DNA of 17,969 bases from contig JBIOWF010000211.1 in assembly GCA_044868295.1 (NCBI GenBank), positions 1-17,969 on the forward strand. Reading direction: 5' to 3'. The notes under the pieces are model-generated. The model saw only the letters and a program-made list of their open reading frames with translations. It ran no database searches and was not told where the DNA came from. The stretch is from JBIOWF01 sp044868295. GTDB taxonomy: Bacteria; Actinomycetota; Actinomycetes; Streptosporangiales; Streptosporangiaceae. Below are positions 1-6,221 of this stretch, in pieces. The position numbers and the translations under genes were made by a program. Position 1 is the stretch's first letter. The number at the start of each line of letters is the position of its first letter.

Positions 1-292
1 GCTGCACGATCTGCTGTCGCCGGGCCTCGGGCTCCAGTGCGGCGACCGAGCGGCGATAGCGCTCCGCCAGCGCCCCGGTGGCGTGCTGCCGCCCCCTCGA
101 AAGATCCTGCGCGATCGAACGGTAGTCGTACGACAACATGTCGGCCGCGTAGGAACGGGCCGCCACCACGGCCTCGGCCGCCGCCTCCTCGCCGCCCTGC
201 AGGCGCCGCAGGTCGAGGTACATCCGAGTGGAGCTCACCCCGAGAAGGACCGCCACGAGCACCAGCAGGATCGTGAACAGCCGGCTTCTCAC
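1..292 (-). CDS. Mce-associated membrane protein, C-terminus cut by window edge
   Basis: The frame opens with GTG at 292 and stays open to the left edge, so about 97 residues are visible and the C-terminus is missing. The product starts with a short positive stretch (RSR) and one hydrophobic segment (about residues 5-20). A mostly helical extracytoplasmic part follows, rich in Ala, Glu and Arg, with a SYDYRSIAQDL-like segment. This layout, one N-terminal membrane anchor then a small helical/SnoaL-like domain, is that of Mce-associated proteins, which accompany Mce lipid-import systems in actinomycetes. The GTG overlaps the stop of the upstream gene by four bases (GTGA, 289-292), so the two are translationally coupled. 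It resembles the neighbouring 160-residue protein in layout and in the 'Y..D..SYDYR' versus 'YGVNLLSLSHR' segment, which suggests an old duplication. The family call is by pattern only. Confidence 0.6.
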   Translation of the reverse strand, partial: MRSRLFTILLVLVAVLLGVSSTRMYLDLRRLQGGEEAAAEAVVAARSYAADMLSYDYRSIAQDLSRGRQHATGALAERYRRSVAALEPEARRQQIVQ

Positions 293-771
293 TGAACCAG
301 CTCCGACTTCGACACCAGCCAGACGTCGCCGACCTTGGTGACCTCCATCCGCCATCGGTAGAAACGCTCTTCGGGGCTGACCTTCTTGCCCTTCCCCCAG
401 CGGATCACCGCGTCACCCACAATCAGCACCTCGGCGGTACGCCCGTCCATCGACACCAGGCCGGACCCCCGGAGCACCCCCGTCTGCACGACTTTGTTCT
501 TGAGGGTGGCGGCCTTCACCGCGCTCTCGGTCCTCGCGTAGTCCGCACGGGCCTGACCGGTCGACGTGTCGAGAATGCGCTTGATGTCCTGGTCGATCGT
601 CCGATGGCTCAACGACAGAAGGTTCACTCCATAAGTGGCCGCGGCCCGCACGGCGGCCTCTCGGTCGTCCGCGGCCGCCCGCGCCGCGTTCCAGCTCGTC
701 CCGACCCAGAAGGTCACCGCTGCCAGCACGGCGACGAGCGCGCCCAGGCCGATGATCAGTGCGCGTCCCAA
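289..771 (-). CDS. Mce-associated membrane protein
   Basis: This is a 160-residue protein with one N-terminal transmembrane helix (about residues 4-23, LIIGLGALVAVLAAVTFWVG) and no cleavage site, so it should be an extracytoplasmic domain tethered to the membrane. After a helix rich in Ala and Arg comes the segment YGVNLLSLSHRTIDQDIKRI, typical of Mce-associated proteins, and then a C-terminal beta-rich SnoaL-like half (VSMDGRTAEVLIVGD, YRWRMEVTKVGDVWLV). The start is TTG at 771: GGGAG lies five bases before it, and an in-frame stop lies a little further upstream, so no longer form is possible without another rare start. It overlaps the next gene by four bases. Such proteins are thought to assist Mce lipid transporters. 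No Mce transporter gene is visible here, so it may lie beyond the left edge. A promoter with TACGAT at 810-815 is possible but has a poor -35. Confidence 0.65.
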   Translation of the reverse strand: MGRALIIGLGALVAVLAAVTFWVGTSWNAARAAADDREAAVRAAATYGVNLLSLSHRTIDQDIKRILDTSTGQARADYARTESAVKAATLKNKVVQTGVLRGSGLVSMDGRTAEVLIVGDAVIRWGKGKKVSPEERFYRWRMEVTKVGDVWLVSKSELVQ

Positions 772-951
772 GCCGTCTCCCGTCGCGCGATCACATCACC
801 GGACCCAGGATCGTAACCCGTCACAAAGATCGACAAGAACCCCTCTGCCGATCCGATCTGGTTCTGTACGGCTTTCACGCCCGGGTTCCCCATCCCTCCG
901 AAGCGTCAGCGTACGCCGTCGAGATCAGCGGCCACGAGGCCGGATGTTCCT

Positions 952-985
952 GGAGTGGCGGGCGGCAAGGAGTGGCGAGCGGCAA
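952..985. repeat. 17-bp tandem duplication beside the rplL terminator
   Basis: Positions 952-968 and 969-985 are the same 17 bases except for one change (G to A at the tenth base), head to tail. The second copy overlaps the foot of the rplL terminator by two bases. It lies in the 268-bp gap between rplL and the Mce-associated gene, which otherwise shows only the terminator and a weak candidate promoter. Confidence 0.7.
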
Positions 986-1021
986 AAGGAGCGGCCCACC
1001 CGAAGGTGGACCGCCCCTTTT
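984..1021 (-). terminator. Terminator of the rplJ-rplL transcript
   Basis: An inverted repeat runs AAAAGG-GCGG-CCACC, loop CGAA, then GGTGG-CCGC-CC-TTTT, with one or two mismatched bases in the stem. It starts 18 bases after the rplL stop. It ends in a T-run in the minus direction and also has A/T flanks in the other direction, so it could act both ways. Confidence 0.8.
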
Positions 1022-1039
1022 CGACTGGAAGCGTCGTCG

Positions 1040-1432
1040 TTACTTGACGGTGACCCTGGCGCCGGCACCCTCGAGGGCGGCCTTGGCCTTCTCCGCCTGC
1101 TCCTTGGCGACCTTGCCGTCGAAGACGGACTTGGGGGCGCCGTCCACGAGGTCCTTGGCCTCCTTGAGGCCCAGGCTCGTCAGGGTGCGGATCTCCTTGA
1201 TGACCTGGATCTTCTTGTCGCCGGCCGACTCGAGGATGACCTCGAACTCGTCCTGCTCCTCGGCCTCCTCGGCGGCAGCGGCGCCACCACCGGCGGCGAC
1301 GGCCGCCACGGCGACCGGAGCGGCGGCCTTGACGTCGAAGGTCTCCTCGAAGAGCTTCACGAAATCGGACAGCTCAAGGAGGGTCATCTCCTTGAAGGTC
1401 TCCAGCAGCTCGTCGGTGCTGAGCTTCGCCAT
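1040..1432 (-). CDS. rplL: 50S ribosomal protein L7/L12
   Basis: The 130-residue product is the stalk protein of the large ribosomal subunit, which forms dimers on L10 and recruits translation GTPases. The N-terminal dimerisation domain (about residues 1-35, STDELLETFKEMTLLELSDF) is followed by a flexible Ala/Gly/Glu hinge (about 36-62). The C-terminal factor-binding domain carries the hallmark segments KKIQVIKEIRTLTSLGLKEA and DGAPKSV, and the protein ends in ARVTVK. The length is normal for actinobacteria. The ATG is preceded by a GGAG-type ribosome site. It lies 62 bases behind rplJ on the same strand, with no terminator between, and is followed by a strong terminator, so rplJ-rplL form one transcript controlled from the L10 leader. 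Confidence 0.98.
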   Translation of the reverse strand: MAKLSTDELLETFKEMTLLELSDFVKLFEETFDVKAAAPVAVAAVAAGGGAAAAEEAEEQDEFEVILESAGDKKIQVIKEIRTLTSLGLKEAKDLVDGAPKSVFDGKVAKEQAEKAKAALEGAGARVTVK

Positions 1433-1494
1433 GATGTGTTCCTCCGTGTGGGTCTAGCTAAAACTTAAAAGGGACCGCGGTGCGCGCTTTCCCC

Positions 1495-2019
1495 CTACTC
1501 GCCGGCCTCTTCACGCTTGACGCGCAGGGCCTCGGCCAGTCGAGCCATGTTGGTGGGCAGCGCGGCGAAGGTGGCGGCAGCCTGGGACTGCTTGGCCTTC
1601 AGCGCACCGGCCAGCTTCGCGAGGAGCACCTCACGGGACTCAAGGTCGGCGAGCTTGGAGATCTCGGCCGGGGTCATCGACTTGCCGTCGACGACACCAC
1701 CCTTGATCACCAGAAGGGGGTTGGCCTTGGCGAAATCACGCAGACCCTTGGCCGCCTCCACCACGTCGCCCTTGACGAACGCGATGGCGGTCGGACCCTG
1801 GAGCAGATCGTCCAGGGCGGTGATCCCGGCGTCGTTCGCCGCGATCTTGGTCAGCGTGTTCTTCGCCACGGCGAACTTCGCATTCCCACCGAGAGAAACG
1901 CGCAACTGCTTGAGCTGAGCGACGGTGAGACCGCGGTACTCGGTCAGAACGGCAGCGCTGGAGCCTTCGAACTCACTCTTGAGCTCGGCGACCGCGCCAC
2001 TCTTCTCTGCCTTCGCCAT
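1495..2019 (-). CDS. rplJ: 50S ribosomal protein L10
   Basis: The product is the base of the ribosomal stalk. It binds 23S rRNA through its N-terminal domain and L7/L12 dimers through its C-terminal helix. ATG at 2019 was chosen because AAGGAGG lies just before it and the protein then starts MAKAEKSGAV, as in relatives; the frame is open further upstream (36 codons), but that part is the mRNA leader. The 174 residues show the N-terminal globular domain (LTEYRGLTVAQLKQLR, AKNTLTKIA, GPTAIAFVKGD) and a C-terminal helix (KLAGALKAKQSQAA, NMARLAEALRVKREEAGE). It is first in a two-gene operon with rplL and is expected to repress its own translation by binding its leader together with L7/L12. Confidence 0.98.
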   Translation of the reverse strand: MAKAEKSGAVAELKSEFEGSSAAVLTEYRGLTVAQLKQLRVSLGGNAKFAVAKNTLTKIAANDAGITALDDLLQGPTAIAFVKGDVVEAAKGLRDFAKANPLLVIKGGVVDGKSMTPAEISKLADLESREVLLAKLAGALKAKQSQAAATFAALPTNMARLAEALRVKREEAGE

Positions 2020-2209
2020 GGGCCTCCTTCCAGATGTGCCGCCGGCGAAGGCCCCCAGAAAACGGACGAGCCCCGAGCGCAGGCGCACGGGGCTGAAGGA
2101 ACACGACAGGTTCCAAGCTCTCATCACACCTGCGCGGGCCGCCCACTCACGTGGGTCCTTCGGTCACCGGGCTGCGAAAAAGCCCGGCGACGACCGGCGG
2201 TCTTTGGCA
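2020..2209 (-). promoter_or_regulatory. L10 leader (autoregulatory 5' region of rplJ-rplL)
   Basis: About 190 bases separate the predicted transcription start (near 2209) from the rplJ start codon. Read on the minus strand, the leader begins GCCAAAGACCGCCGG, as I remember it in Streptomyces rplJ leaders. It contains a hairpin CGGGCT/AGCCCG (2168-2186), a GGAAC/GTTCC hairpin (2098-2114) and a stem AGCCCCG/CGGGGCT (2069-2094) followed on the RNA by GTTTTC, which looks like an attenuator. The known role of such leaders is binding of the L10-L7/L12 complex to reduce expression. The exact kink-turn was not modelled. Confidence 0.65.
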
Positions 2210-2215
2210 GGAGCC

Positions 2216-2244
2216 AGGATACGTGTCAATCCCCAAGACTTCAA
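2216..2244 (-). promoter_or_regulatory. rplJ-rplL promoter
   Basis: On the minus strand TTGAAG (2244-2239) and TATCCT (2221-2216) are separated by exactly 17 bases, a good vegetative-sigma promoter for a high-GC actinomycete. It fits in the short gap after the lipoprotein stop codon and predicts a start near 2209, at the beginning of the L10 leader. A TTGACA at about 2229-2224 lacks a suitably spaced -10 element. Confidence 0.6.
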
Positions 2245-2255
2245 ATCCGTACGGC

Positions 2256-3089
2256 TCAGCCGCCGGAAGACAGGCTCTTCGGCAGCTCTCCTACCTGATC
2301 GGCCGGGGGAGCCTCGATCGAGACCGGCTCGTTGAACGACTTGAAGAGCATGGCCGCCTTGAAGGTCTCCCCGCCTGTGCCGGCGCCGCCGCTCAGCTCG
2401 ATCTTGCGCGGCAGCCCCTGCCCGTCGATCCAGATGTCGAACTTCATGTCCTTCAGACTCGACAGCTCGGCGCCCTTGAGCTTGGACTGCATCTCGGCGG
2501 GCAGCTGCTTGACCGCCTCCTCCACCGGGAACGTGCCGGAGTAGTGCGTGGCGTCCACGCCGCCGACCTGTTCGGTGCCGACGGCCTTGACGTCCTTGGA
2601 GGCGGTCAGCAGCGCGACGCTGGTCTTCAGGTCGATCTGCTGGACCTGGCCGAGAACCTGGTCCACGTTGACACCGGCCGAGGAGCCGAGCTGCTTGAGG
2701 TCGAGCTTGATCCAGGGCTTGTTCCCGCTCACGACGGTCTTGAGCGCGTCGTTCTTCACGTACACGGTGTCACCCCGCAGGATCACCCGCATGCCCCCAG
2801 GGAGACTCTGACCGGCGAACGACATCTCGCTGAGCGTGATGTCCGTGGCGACTTCGGGCTGGCGCTGGTAGAGCATCGTGCCCTGAACGTGGCCCGAGTC
2901 GTTCTTGTCGGAGACGTCGACGACCAGGTCCGCCGTGTACGACGTGACGTCCTCGGCCTTCTGGGCCGTCTGCTGGATGGCCTCCGCGGCGGAGAGGCTG
3001 ACGTTTCCGAGCGACGGCGACGCGGTCTGCCCGCACCCCGCGACTGCGATCGCGGCGACCGCGCCTACGGCCACCAGAAGTCTGCGCAT
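2256..3089 (-). CDS. LppX/LprAFG-like lipoprotein
   Basis: The 277-residue product starts with a lipoprotein signal: MRR, a hydrophobic core, and a VAGC lipobox with the lipid-carrying Cys19. The mature part has the features of the actinobacterial LppX/LprA/LprF/LprG group: an N-terminal helix (SAAEAIQQTAQKAEDVTSYT), then a long antiparallel sheet with VQGTMLYQRQPEV, GDTVYVKN, GNKPWIKLDL and a closing IDGQGLPRKIELS strand. Members have a half-barrel fold that holds lipids at the outer face of the membrane, and the ligand here is unknown. AAGGG precedes the ATG at 3089. It lies between rplA and rplJ, the place where Streptomyces also has lipoprotein genes. The rplKA terminator upstream suggests its own promoter, with TAGGGT at 3131-3126 as a possible -10. 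Confidence 0.8.
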   Translation of the reverse strand: MRRLLVAVGAVAAIAVAGCGQTASPSLGNVSLSAAEAIQQTAQKAEDVTSYTADLVVDVSDKNDSGHVQGTMLYQRQPEVATDITLSEMSFAGQSLPGGMRVILRGDTVYVKNDALKTVVSGNKPWIKLDLKQLGSSAGVNVDQVLGQVQQIDLKTSVALLTASKDVKAVGTEQVGGVDATHYSGTFPVEEAVKQLPAEMQSKLKGAELSSLKDMKFDIWIDGQGLPRKIELSGGAGTGGETFKAAMLFKSFNEPVSIEAPPADQVGELPKSLSSGG

Positions 3090-3218
3090 GATTCTGCCCT
3101 TCTTGTCCCCGTGAAAGTGCCCTCGACCCTACGTCGCGAACATCGACATCATGCCGATCTCCGTGACATCCGCATGATCTCTGCGCGAGACGTACACATC
3201 CTGCGCATCCTGGGAACG

Positions 3219-3254
3219 GAAGAACCCCCGCCCGATGCCGGACGGGGGTTCTTC
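3219..3254 (-). terminator. Terminator downstream of rplA
   Basis: A perfect 12-bp stem (GAAGAACCCCCG pairing with CGGGGGTTCTTC) closes a 12-base loop. It lies 45 bases past the rplA stop codon on the minus strand and separates the rplK-rplA transcript from the lipoprotein gene. Confidence 0.85.
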
Positions 3255-3298
3255 GGGAACTGAATCAGGGCCGCAGGGGACCTTGTCTCAGGCTCGGA

Positions 3299-4012
3299 TC
3301 AGGCGTCGATCTCAGCGGTCAGCGCCCGCGTCACGTTCGGGTCGACCGGGATGCCCGGGCCCATCGACGTGGTGAAGGTGACCTTCTTGAGGTAACGGCC
3401 CTTGGCGGCCGACGGCTTGAGCCGCAGCACCTCGTCGAGAGCGGCGGCGTAGTTCTCCACGAGCTGACGCTCGTCGAAGGACGACTTGCCGATGATGAAG
3501 TGCAGGTTCGCGTGCCGGTCGACACGGAACTCGATCTTTCCGCCCTTGATGTCGGTGACGGCCTTGCCGACGGCCGGGGTGACGGTTCCGGTCTTCGGGT
3601 TCGGCATGAGACCACGCGGACCGAGCACGCGGCCCAGGCGGCCGACCTTGCCCATCAGGTCCGGGGTCGCGACGACCGCGTCGAAGTCGAGACGGCCCTT
3701 GGCCACCTCGTCGATCAGCTCGTCGGCGCCCACGATGTCGGCGCCCGCGGCGCGGGCCTCCTCGGCACGGTCACCGGTCGCGAAGACCAGGACCCGGGCG
3801 GTCTTACCGGTGCCGTGCGGGAGGTTGACGGTGCCGCGGACCATCTGGTCGGCCTTGCGCGGGTCGACACCCAGCCGCAGGGCGACCTCGACGGTGGCGT
3901 CGAACTTGGTGGTCGCGGTCGTCTTGGCCAGCCGGACGCCGTCCAGCGGGCTGTAGAGGTTGTCGCGGTCGACCTGGGCCGCCGCGTTCTTCCAGCTCTT
4001 GCTGCGCTTCAC
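3299..4012 (-). CDS. rplA: 50S ribosomal protein L1
   Basis: The product is the L1-stalk protein of the large subunit, which binds 23S rRNA near the E site and can also repress its own mRNA. The 237 residues match the family from end to end. The N-terminus is MKRSKSWKNAA, domain II shows GADIVGADELIDEV and DAVVATPDLM, and the L1 signature follows (GRLGRVLGPRGLMPNPKTGT). The C-terminal part has KGGKIEFRVDRHANLHFIIG and the closing TFTTSMGPGIPVD. The start is GTG at 4012 with GAGGAG five bases before it. It lies 222 bases behind rplK, an unusually long gap for this pair, and ends in a strong terminator. Confidence 0.97.
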   Translation of the reverse strand: MKRSKSWKNAAAQVDRDNLYSPLDGVRLAKTTATTKFDATVEVALRLGVDPRKADQMVRGTVNLPHGTGKTARVLVFATGDRAEEARAAGADIVGADELIDEVAKGRLDFDAVVATPDLMGKVGRLGRVLGPRGLMPNPKTGTVTPAVGKAVTDIKGGKIEFRVDRHANLHFIIGKSSFDERQLVENYAAALDEVLRLKPSAAKGRYLKKVTFTTSMGPGIPVDPNVTRALTAEIDA

Positions 4013-4234
4013 TTCTGCTCCTCGTGGAGTTCGTGGTCCGGGCCAGCGCTTGGCCCCGCCACTGTGTTCAATTTGCTTCGCTGACGCTCAGCGGGTTCGG
4101 GTCGCCCTTGAGGCGTTGAGGTCGTGCCGAAGGCGCGCCATGAGCGCTGCCCTCGTCGATCGGAAGCTCGTTCCTCGCTTCCTCACTCCTCAGTCCAGGC
4201 ACCGCCGCGACCCTCACGGTCTGATCGCCGGGAA
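4013..4234 (-). other. rplK-rplA intergenic region with small hairpins
   Basis: No convincing gene is visible. On the minus-strand RNA there are two small perfect hairpins: GGGCCA/TGGCCC at 4040-4056 and GCTGA/TCAGC at 4080-4092. The first 25 bases after the rplK stop contain ACCGTGAGGGT (4220-4210), which also occurs in the rplK leader (4715-4705). A purine-rich stretch with repeated GAGGA/GAGGAA lies at about 4160-4200 in minus-strand reading. An independent rplA promoter was not recognised. Confidence 0.45.
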
Positions 4235-4666
4235 CTACTCGGCGATCGTGATGCCCATCGACCGGGCGGTGCCGGCGATGATCTTCTCGGCGGCCTCGAT
4301 GTCGTTGGCGTTGAGATCCTGCATCTTGGTCTCGGCGATCTGGCGCAGCTGGTCCTTGGTGAGCTTGCCCACCTTGTCCTTGTGCGGGTTCGCGCTGCCC
4401 TTCTGCAGACCGGCGGCCTTCTTGATCAGCTCAGGCGCCGGCGGCGTCTTCGTGATGAAGGTGAAGCTACGGTCTTCGAAGATGGTGATCTCGACGGGGA
4501 TGATGTTGCCCCGCTGGGCCTCCGTCGCAGCGTTGTACTGCTTGACGAATTCCATGATGTTGACGCCGTGCGGACCGAGCGCGGTACCGACCGGCGGCGC
4601 GGGCGTGGCCTGACCAGCGGGCAACTGGACCTTGACCAGCGCCGCGATCTTCTTCTTGGGAGGCAT
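4235..4666 (-). CDS. rplK: 50S ribosomal protein L11
   Basis: The product binds the GTPase-associated region of 23S rRNA at the base of the stalk. It is the target site region for thiopeptide antibiotics and is needed for the stringent response. The start is ATG at 4666 (MPPKKKIAALVKVQLP), with GGAGAG before it; the open frame 13 codons further upstream is ignored. The 143 residues contain the proline-rich linker region ATPAPPVGTALGPHGVNIM and the RNA-binding C-terminal domain, with KTPPAPELIKKAAG, GKLTKDQLRQIAE and NANDIEAAEKIIAGTARSMG. Length and ends are normal. It begins the rplK-rplA unit, 140 bases behind nusG. Confidence 0.98.
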   Translation of the reverse strand: MPPKKKIAALVKVQLPAGQATPAPPVGTALGPHGVNIMEFVKQYNAATEAQRGNIIPVEITIFEDRSFTFITKTPPAPELIKKAAGLQKGSANPHKDKVGKLTKDQLRQIAETKMQDLNANDIEAAEKIIAGTARSMGITIAE

Positions 4667-4705
4667 GCTCTCTCCGGGTCTTTGACTACTGACTTCTGCG
4701 CCCAA

Positions 4706-4723
4706 CCCTCACGGTTGTGAGGG
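4706..4723 (-). promoter_or_regulatory. Hairpin at the 5' end of the rplK leader
   Basis: CCCTCAC and GTGAGGG form a perfect 7-bp stem around a four-base loop. It begins near the predicted transcription start of rplK and carries no T-run after it. It could be an mRNA site for ribosomal-protein feedback, but this is only a structural observation. Confidence 0.4.
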
Positions 4724-4748
4724 CATAGCGGGGCTGCACCTTGGTCAA
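4722..4748 (-). promoter_or_regulatory. Candidate rplK-rplA promoter
   Basis: On the minus strand TTGACC (4748-4743) is followed after 15 bases by TATGCC (4727-4722). The -35 is very good. The spacing is two bases short and the -10 lacks the last T, so the call is tentative. It would place the start of transcription about 50 bases upstream of the rplK ATG. Confidence 0.4.
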
Positions 4749-4757
4749 CGCCGCTCT

Positions 4758-4786
4758 GGGCTCACCCCCACGAGCGTGGGGACGAC
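4758..4786 (-). repeat. Single type I-E CRISPR-repeat-like sequence, no array
   Basis: The 29 bases on the minus strand begin GTCGTCCCCACG, continue CTCGTGGGGG and end TGAGCCC. A CCCCAC/GTGGGG stem has the loop GCTC. Aligned without gaps to the E. coli type I-E repeat as I remember it, 18 of 29 positions agree, including the CCCC and GGGG stem arms, the CGC before the loop and the CC near the 3' end. The plus-strand translation gives SPPRAWGR, a peptide familiar from mis-annotated type I-E arrays. There is only one copy in the window, in the nusG-rplK gap, 10 bases upstream of the putative rplK -35 element. Confidence 0.6.
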
Positions 4787-4806
4787 ATACCAGTGTAAGT
4801 GCGTCC

Positions 4807-5562
4807 TCAGATCTTCGAGACCTGGTTGAACGACAGCTCCACCGGGGTCTCCCGACCGAAGATCGACACCAGCACCTTGAGCTTCTGCGACTCGGCGCTG
4901 ATTTCGCTGACCGTGGCGGGAAGCGTGGCGAACGGGCCGTCCATGACGGTGACGGACTCGCCGACCTCGAAGTCGACGGTCGCGGTCGTCTTGGCCGTCG
5001 ACTTCTTGACCTCTTCGGACGGTTCGGGCGCGAGCAGCTTGGCGACCTCGTCGAGGTTCAGCGGGCTCGGCTTGTTCGAGAGGCCGACGAAACCGGTGAC
5101 GCCGGGCGTGTTGCGCACCGCGGCCCAGGACTCGTCGGTCAGCTCCATGCGAACCAGCACGTAGCCGGGCAGCACACGCTCCTTGATCGGCGTCTTCTTG
5201 CCGCCCTTGAACTCCGTGATCGTGTGCGTCGGCACCTCTACCTGGAAGATGTAGTCCTCCATGTTGAGCGAACCGGTGCGGCTCTCGATGTTCTGCTTCA
5301 CGCGGTTCTCGTAGCCGGCGTAGGAGTGGATCACATACCACTCGCCGAACTGGCCGCGGAGCTGACGCTTGAACTCCTCGATCGGGTCGACGTCCGGGAC
5401 GATGTCACCGTCTTCGTCGACCTCTGCCACAGCCTCGCCCGAGTCGACGTCAGCGCCCTCGTCATCGACGGCGGCGGTGTCGTCGGCCTCTTCTACGGCC
5501 TCCTCCGGTTCGGTCTCCCACTTGTCGTGGGAGTCATCGACCGGCAGCGGGGACTCGGACAC
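4807..5562 (-). CDS. nusG: Transcription termination/antitermination protein NusG
   Basis: The product binds RNA polymerase across the cleft and links it to Rho or the ribosome. GTG at 5562 gives 251 residues and is preceded by GAGGAAGAG; the frame is open 27 codons further, but that would run into the end of secE. Residues 1 to about 70 form the acidic, Asp/Glu-rich N-terminal extension common in actinobacteria. The NGN domain follows (GEWYVIHSYAGYENRVKQNI, ERVLPGYVLVRM, NTPGVTGFVG). A charged linker with KSTAKTTATV leads to the C-terminal KOW domain (VGESVTVMDGPFATLPATVS through FNQVSKI). It lies 52 bases behind secE on the same strand, the standard secE-nusG order. Confidence 0.97.
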   Translation of the reverse strand: MSESPLPVDDSHDKWETEPEEAVEEADDTAAVDDEGADVDSGEAVAEVDEDGDIVPDVDPIEEFKRQLRGQFGEWYVIHSYAGYENRVKQNIESRTGSLNMEDYIFQVEVPTHTITEFKGGKKTPIKERVLPGYVLVRMELTDESWAAVRNTPGVTGFVGLSNKPSPLNLDEVAKLLAPEPSEEVKKSTAKTTATVDFEVGESVTVMDGPFATLPATVSEISAESQKLKVLVSIFGRETPVELSFNQVSKI

Positions 5563-5614
5563 GGTGACTCTTCCTCTTTCGTAGGTGAAATGACGTGCGA
5601 CGCCTAGGGCGGGA

Positions 5615-5899
5615 TCAGGATCCGCCGAAGACAGCCAGCACACCCTTCGTCAGCAGGAAGTCTAGCCCGGACACGATCCCGACCATGATCAAAACAAAGA
5701 CGAGCACGATGCTGGTGTAAGAGATCAGGTCTTTACGCGTCGGCCAGATGACTTTGTGCAGCTCGGCGGCGACCTGACGGTAGAAAAGCGCGGGAGAGGT
5801 GCGCTTGGCCTTCTTCTCACCGCTTGGCTTGCCTGGCTTTCCAGCGGTCTCGCCGCGGGTGTCGATCGCCACAGTCCTCACCTGATCCGTCGTGTCCAT
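5615..5899 (-). CDS. secE: Preprotein translocase subunit SecE
   Basis: The product is the small essential subunit that clamps SecY in the protein-export channel of the cytoplasmic membrane. With ATG at 5899 it has 94 residues: a charged cytoplasmic N-terminus (GEKKAKRTSPALFYRQVAAEL), the conserved amphipathic motif HKVIWPTRKDLISYT, and one transmembrane helix (about residues 62-84, IVLVFVLIMVGIVSGLDFLL). The start is not certain. The ribosome site before 5899 is weak, and a GTG nine codons further in (VAIDTRG) has GGTGAGG just before it. Starts upstream of 5949 are excluded because they would lie in the tRNA gene. The gene is probably read through from the tRNA-Trp promoter. Confidence 0.95.
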   Translation of the reverse strand: MDTTDQVRTVAIDTRGETAGKPGKPSGEKKAKRTSPALFYRQVAAELHKVIWPTRKDLISYTSIVLVFVLIMVGIVSGLDFLLTKGVLAVFGGS

Positions 5900-5948
5900 C
5901 GCAGCTTGCGGCGCGCTTTTCACGCCTTGGTGCGCGGACCTCACTCCG

Positions 5949-6021
5949 CAGGGCACGAGGGACTCGAACCCCCAACCGCCGGTTTTGGAGACCGGTGCGC
6001 TACCAATTGCGCTAGTGCCCT
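5949..6021 (-). tRNA. trpT: tRNA-Trp (anticodon CCA)
   Basis: The 73-base cloverleaf is complete: acceptor stem AGGGCAC/GTGCCCT, D stem GCGC/GCGC, and anticodon stem CCGGT/ACCGG with loop CTCCAAA (anticodon CCA, plus-strand 5986-5988). The T arm is GGGGG-TTCGAGT-CCCTC, with one G-T pair, and the discriminator base is G. The CCA tail is not encoded. tRNA-Trp directly upstream of secE-nusG is conserved in actinobacteria. A possible -10 (TATCGT, 6039-6034) lies about 13 bases upstream, without a clear -35. Confidence 0.97.
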
Positions 6022-6155
6022 AAGCCGTGCACCACGATACCCGAGAAACGCATGTACATTGCCGAACGTTCCCCGCCATGGCCCACTAGTCGGTGAAGTG
6101 TACGTGGGAATGACTACTTCGTCGAACCAGATCGTCCGTGCAGCTCAACGCTACC

Positions 6156-6185
6156 TTGCGCGAGTGTCCGCATCCTGGATATGCG
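6156..6185 (+). promoter_or_regulatory. Candidate promoter of the aminotransferase gene
   Basis: TTGCGC and TATGCG are separated by 18 bases in the 200-bp region between the divergent tRNA-Trp and aminotransferase genes. The -10 element lacks the usual final T, so the call is tentative. The rest of this gap shows no gene. Confidence 0.35.
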
Positions 6186-6221
6186 TGGGAAGAGTTCGGC
6201 AGGTCTGGAACTATGGGACGC

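Noticed and set aside
772..983. A small gene between the Mce-associated gene and the rplL terminator
   Set aside because: Frames here lack a ribosome site and recognisable protein pattern. The region shows only a weak promoter-like box and the tandem duplication.
4758..4786. A CRISPR array
   Set aside because: Only one repeat-like copy exists and no second copy follows at 55-65 bases on either side, so it is reported as a solitary repeat instead.
4741..5607. 288-codon plus-strand frame opposite nusG beginning MVNAALGSPPRAWGR
   Set aside because: It is antisense to a certain nusG gene. Its N-terminus only translates the CRISPR-like repeat.
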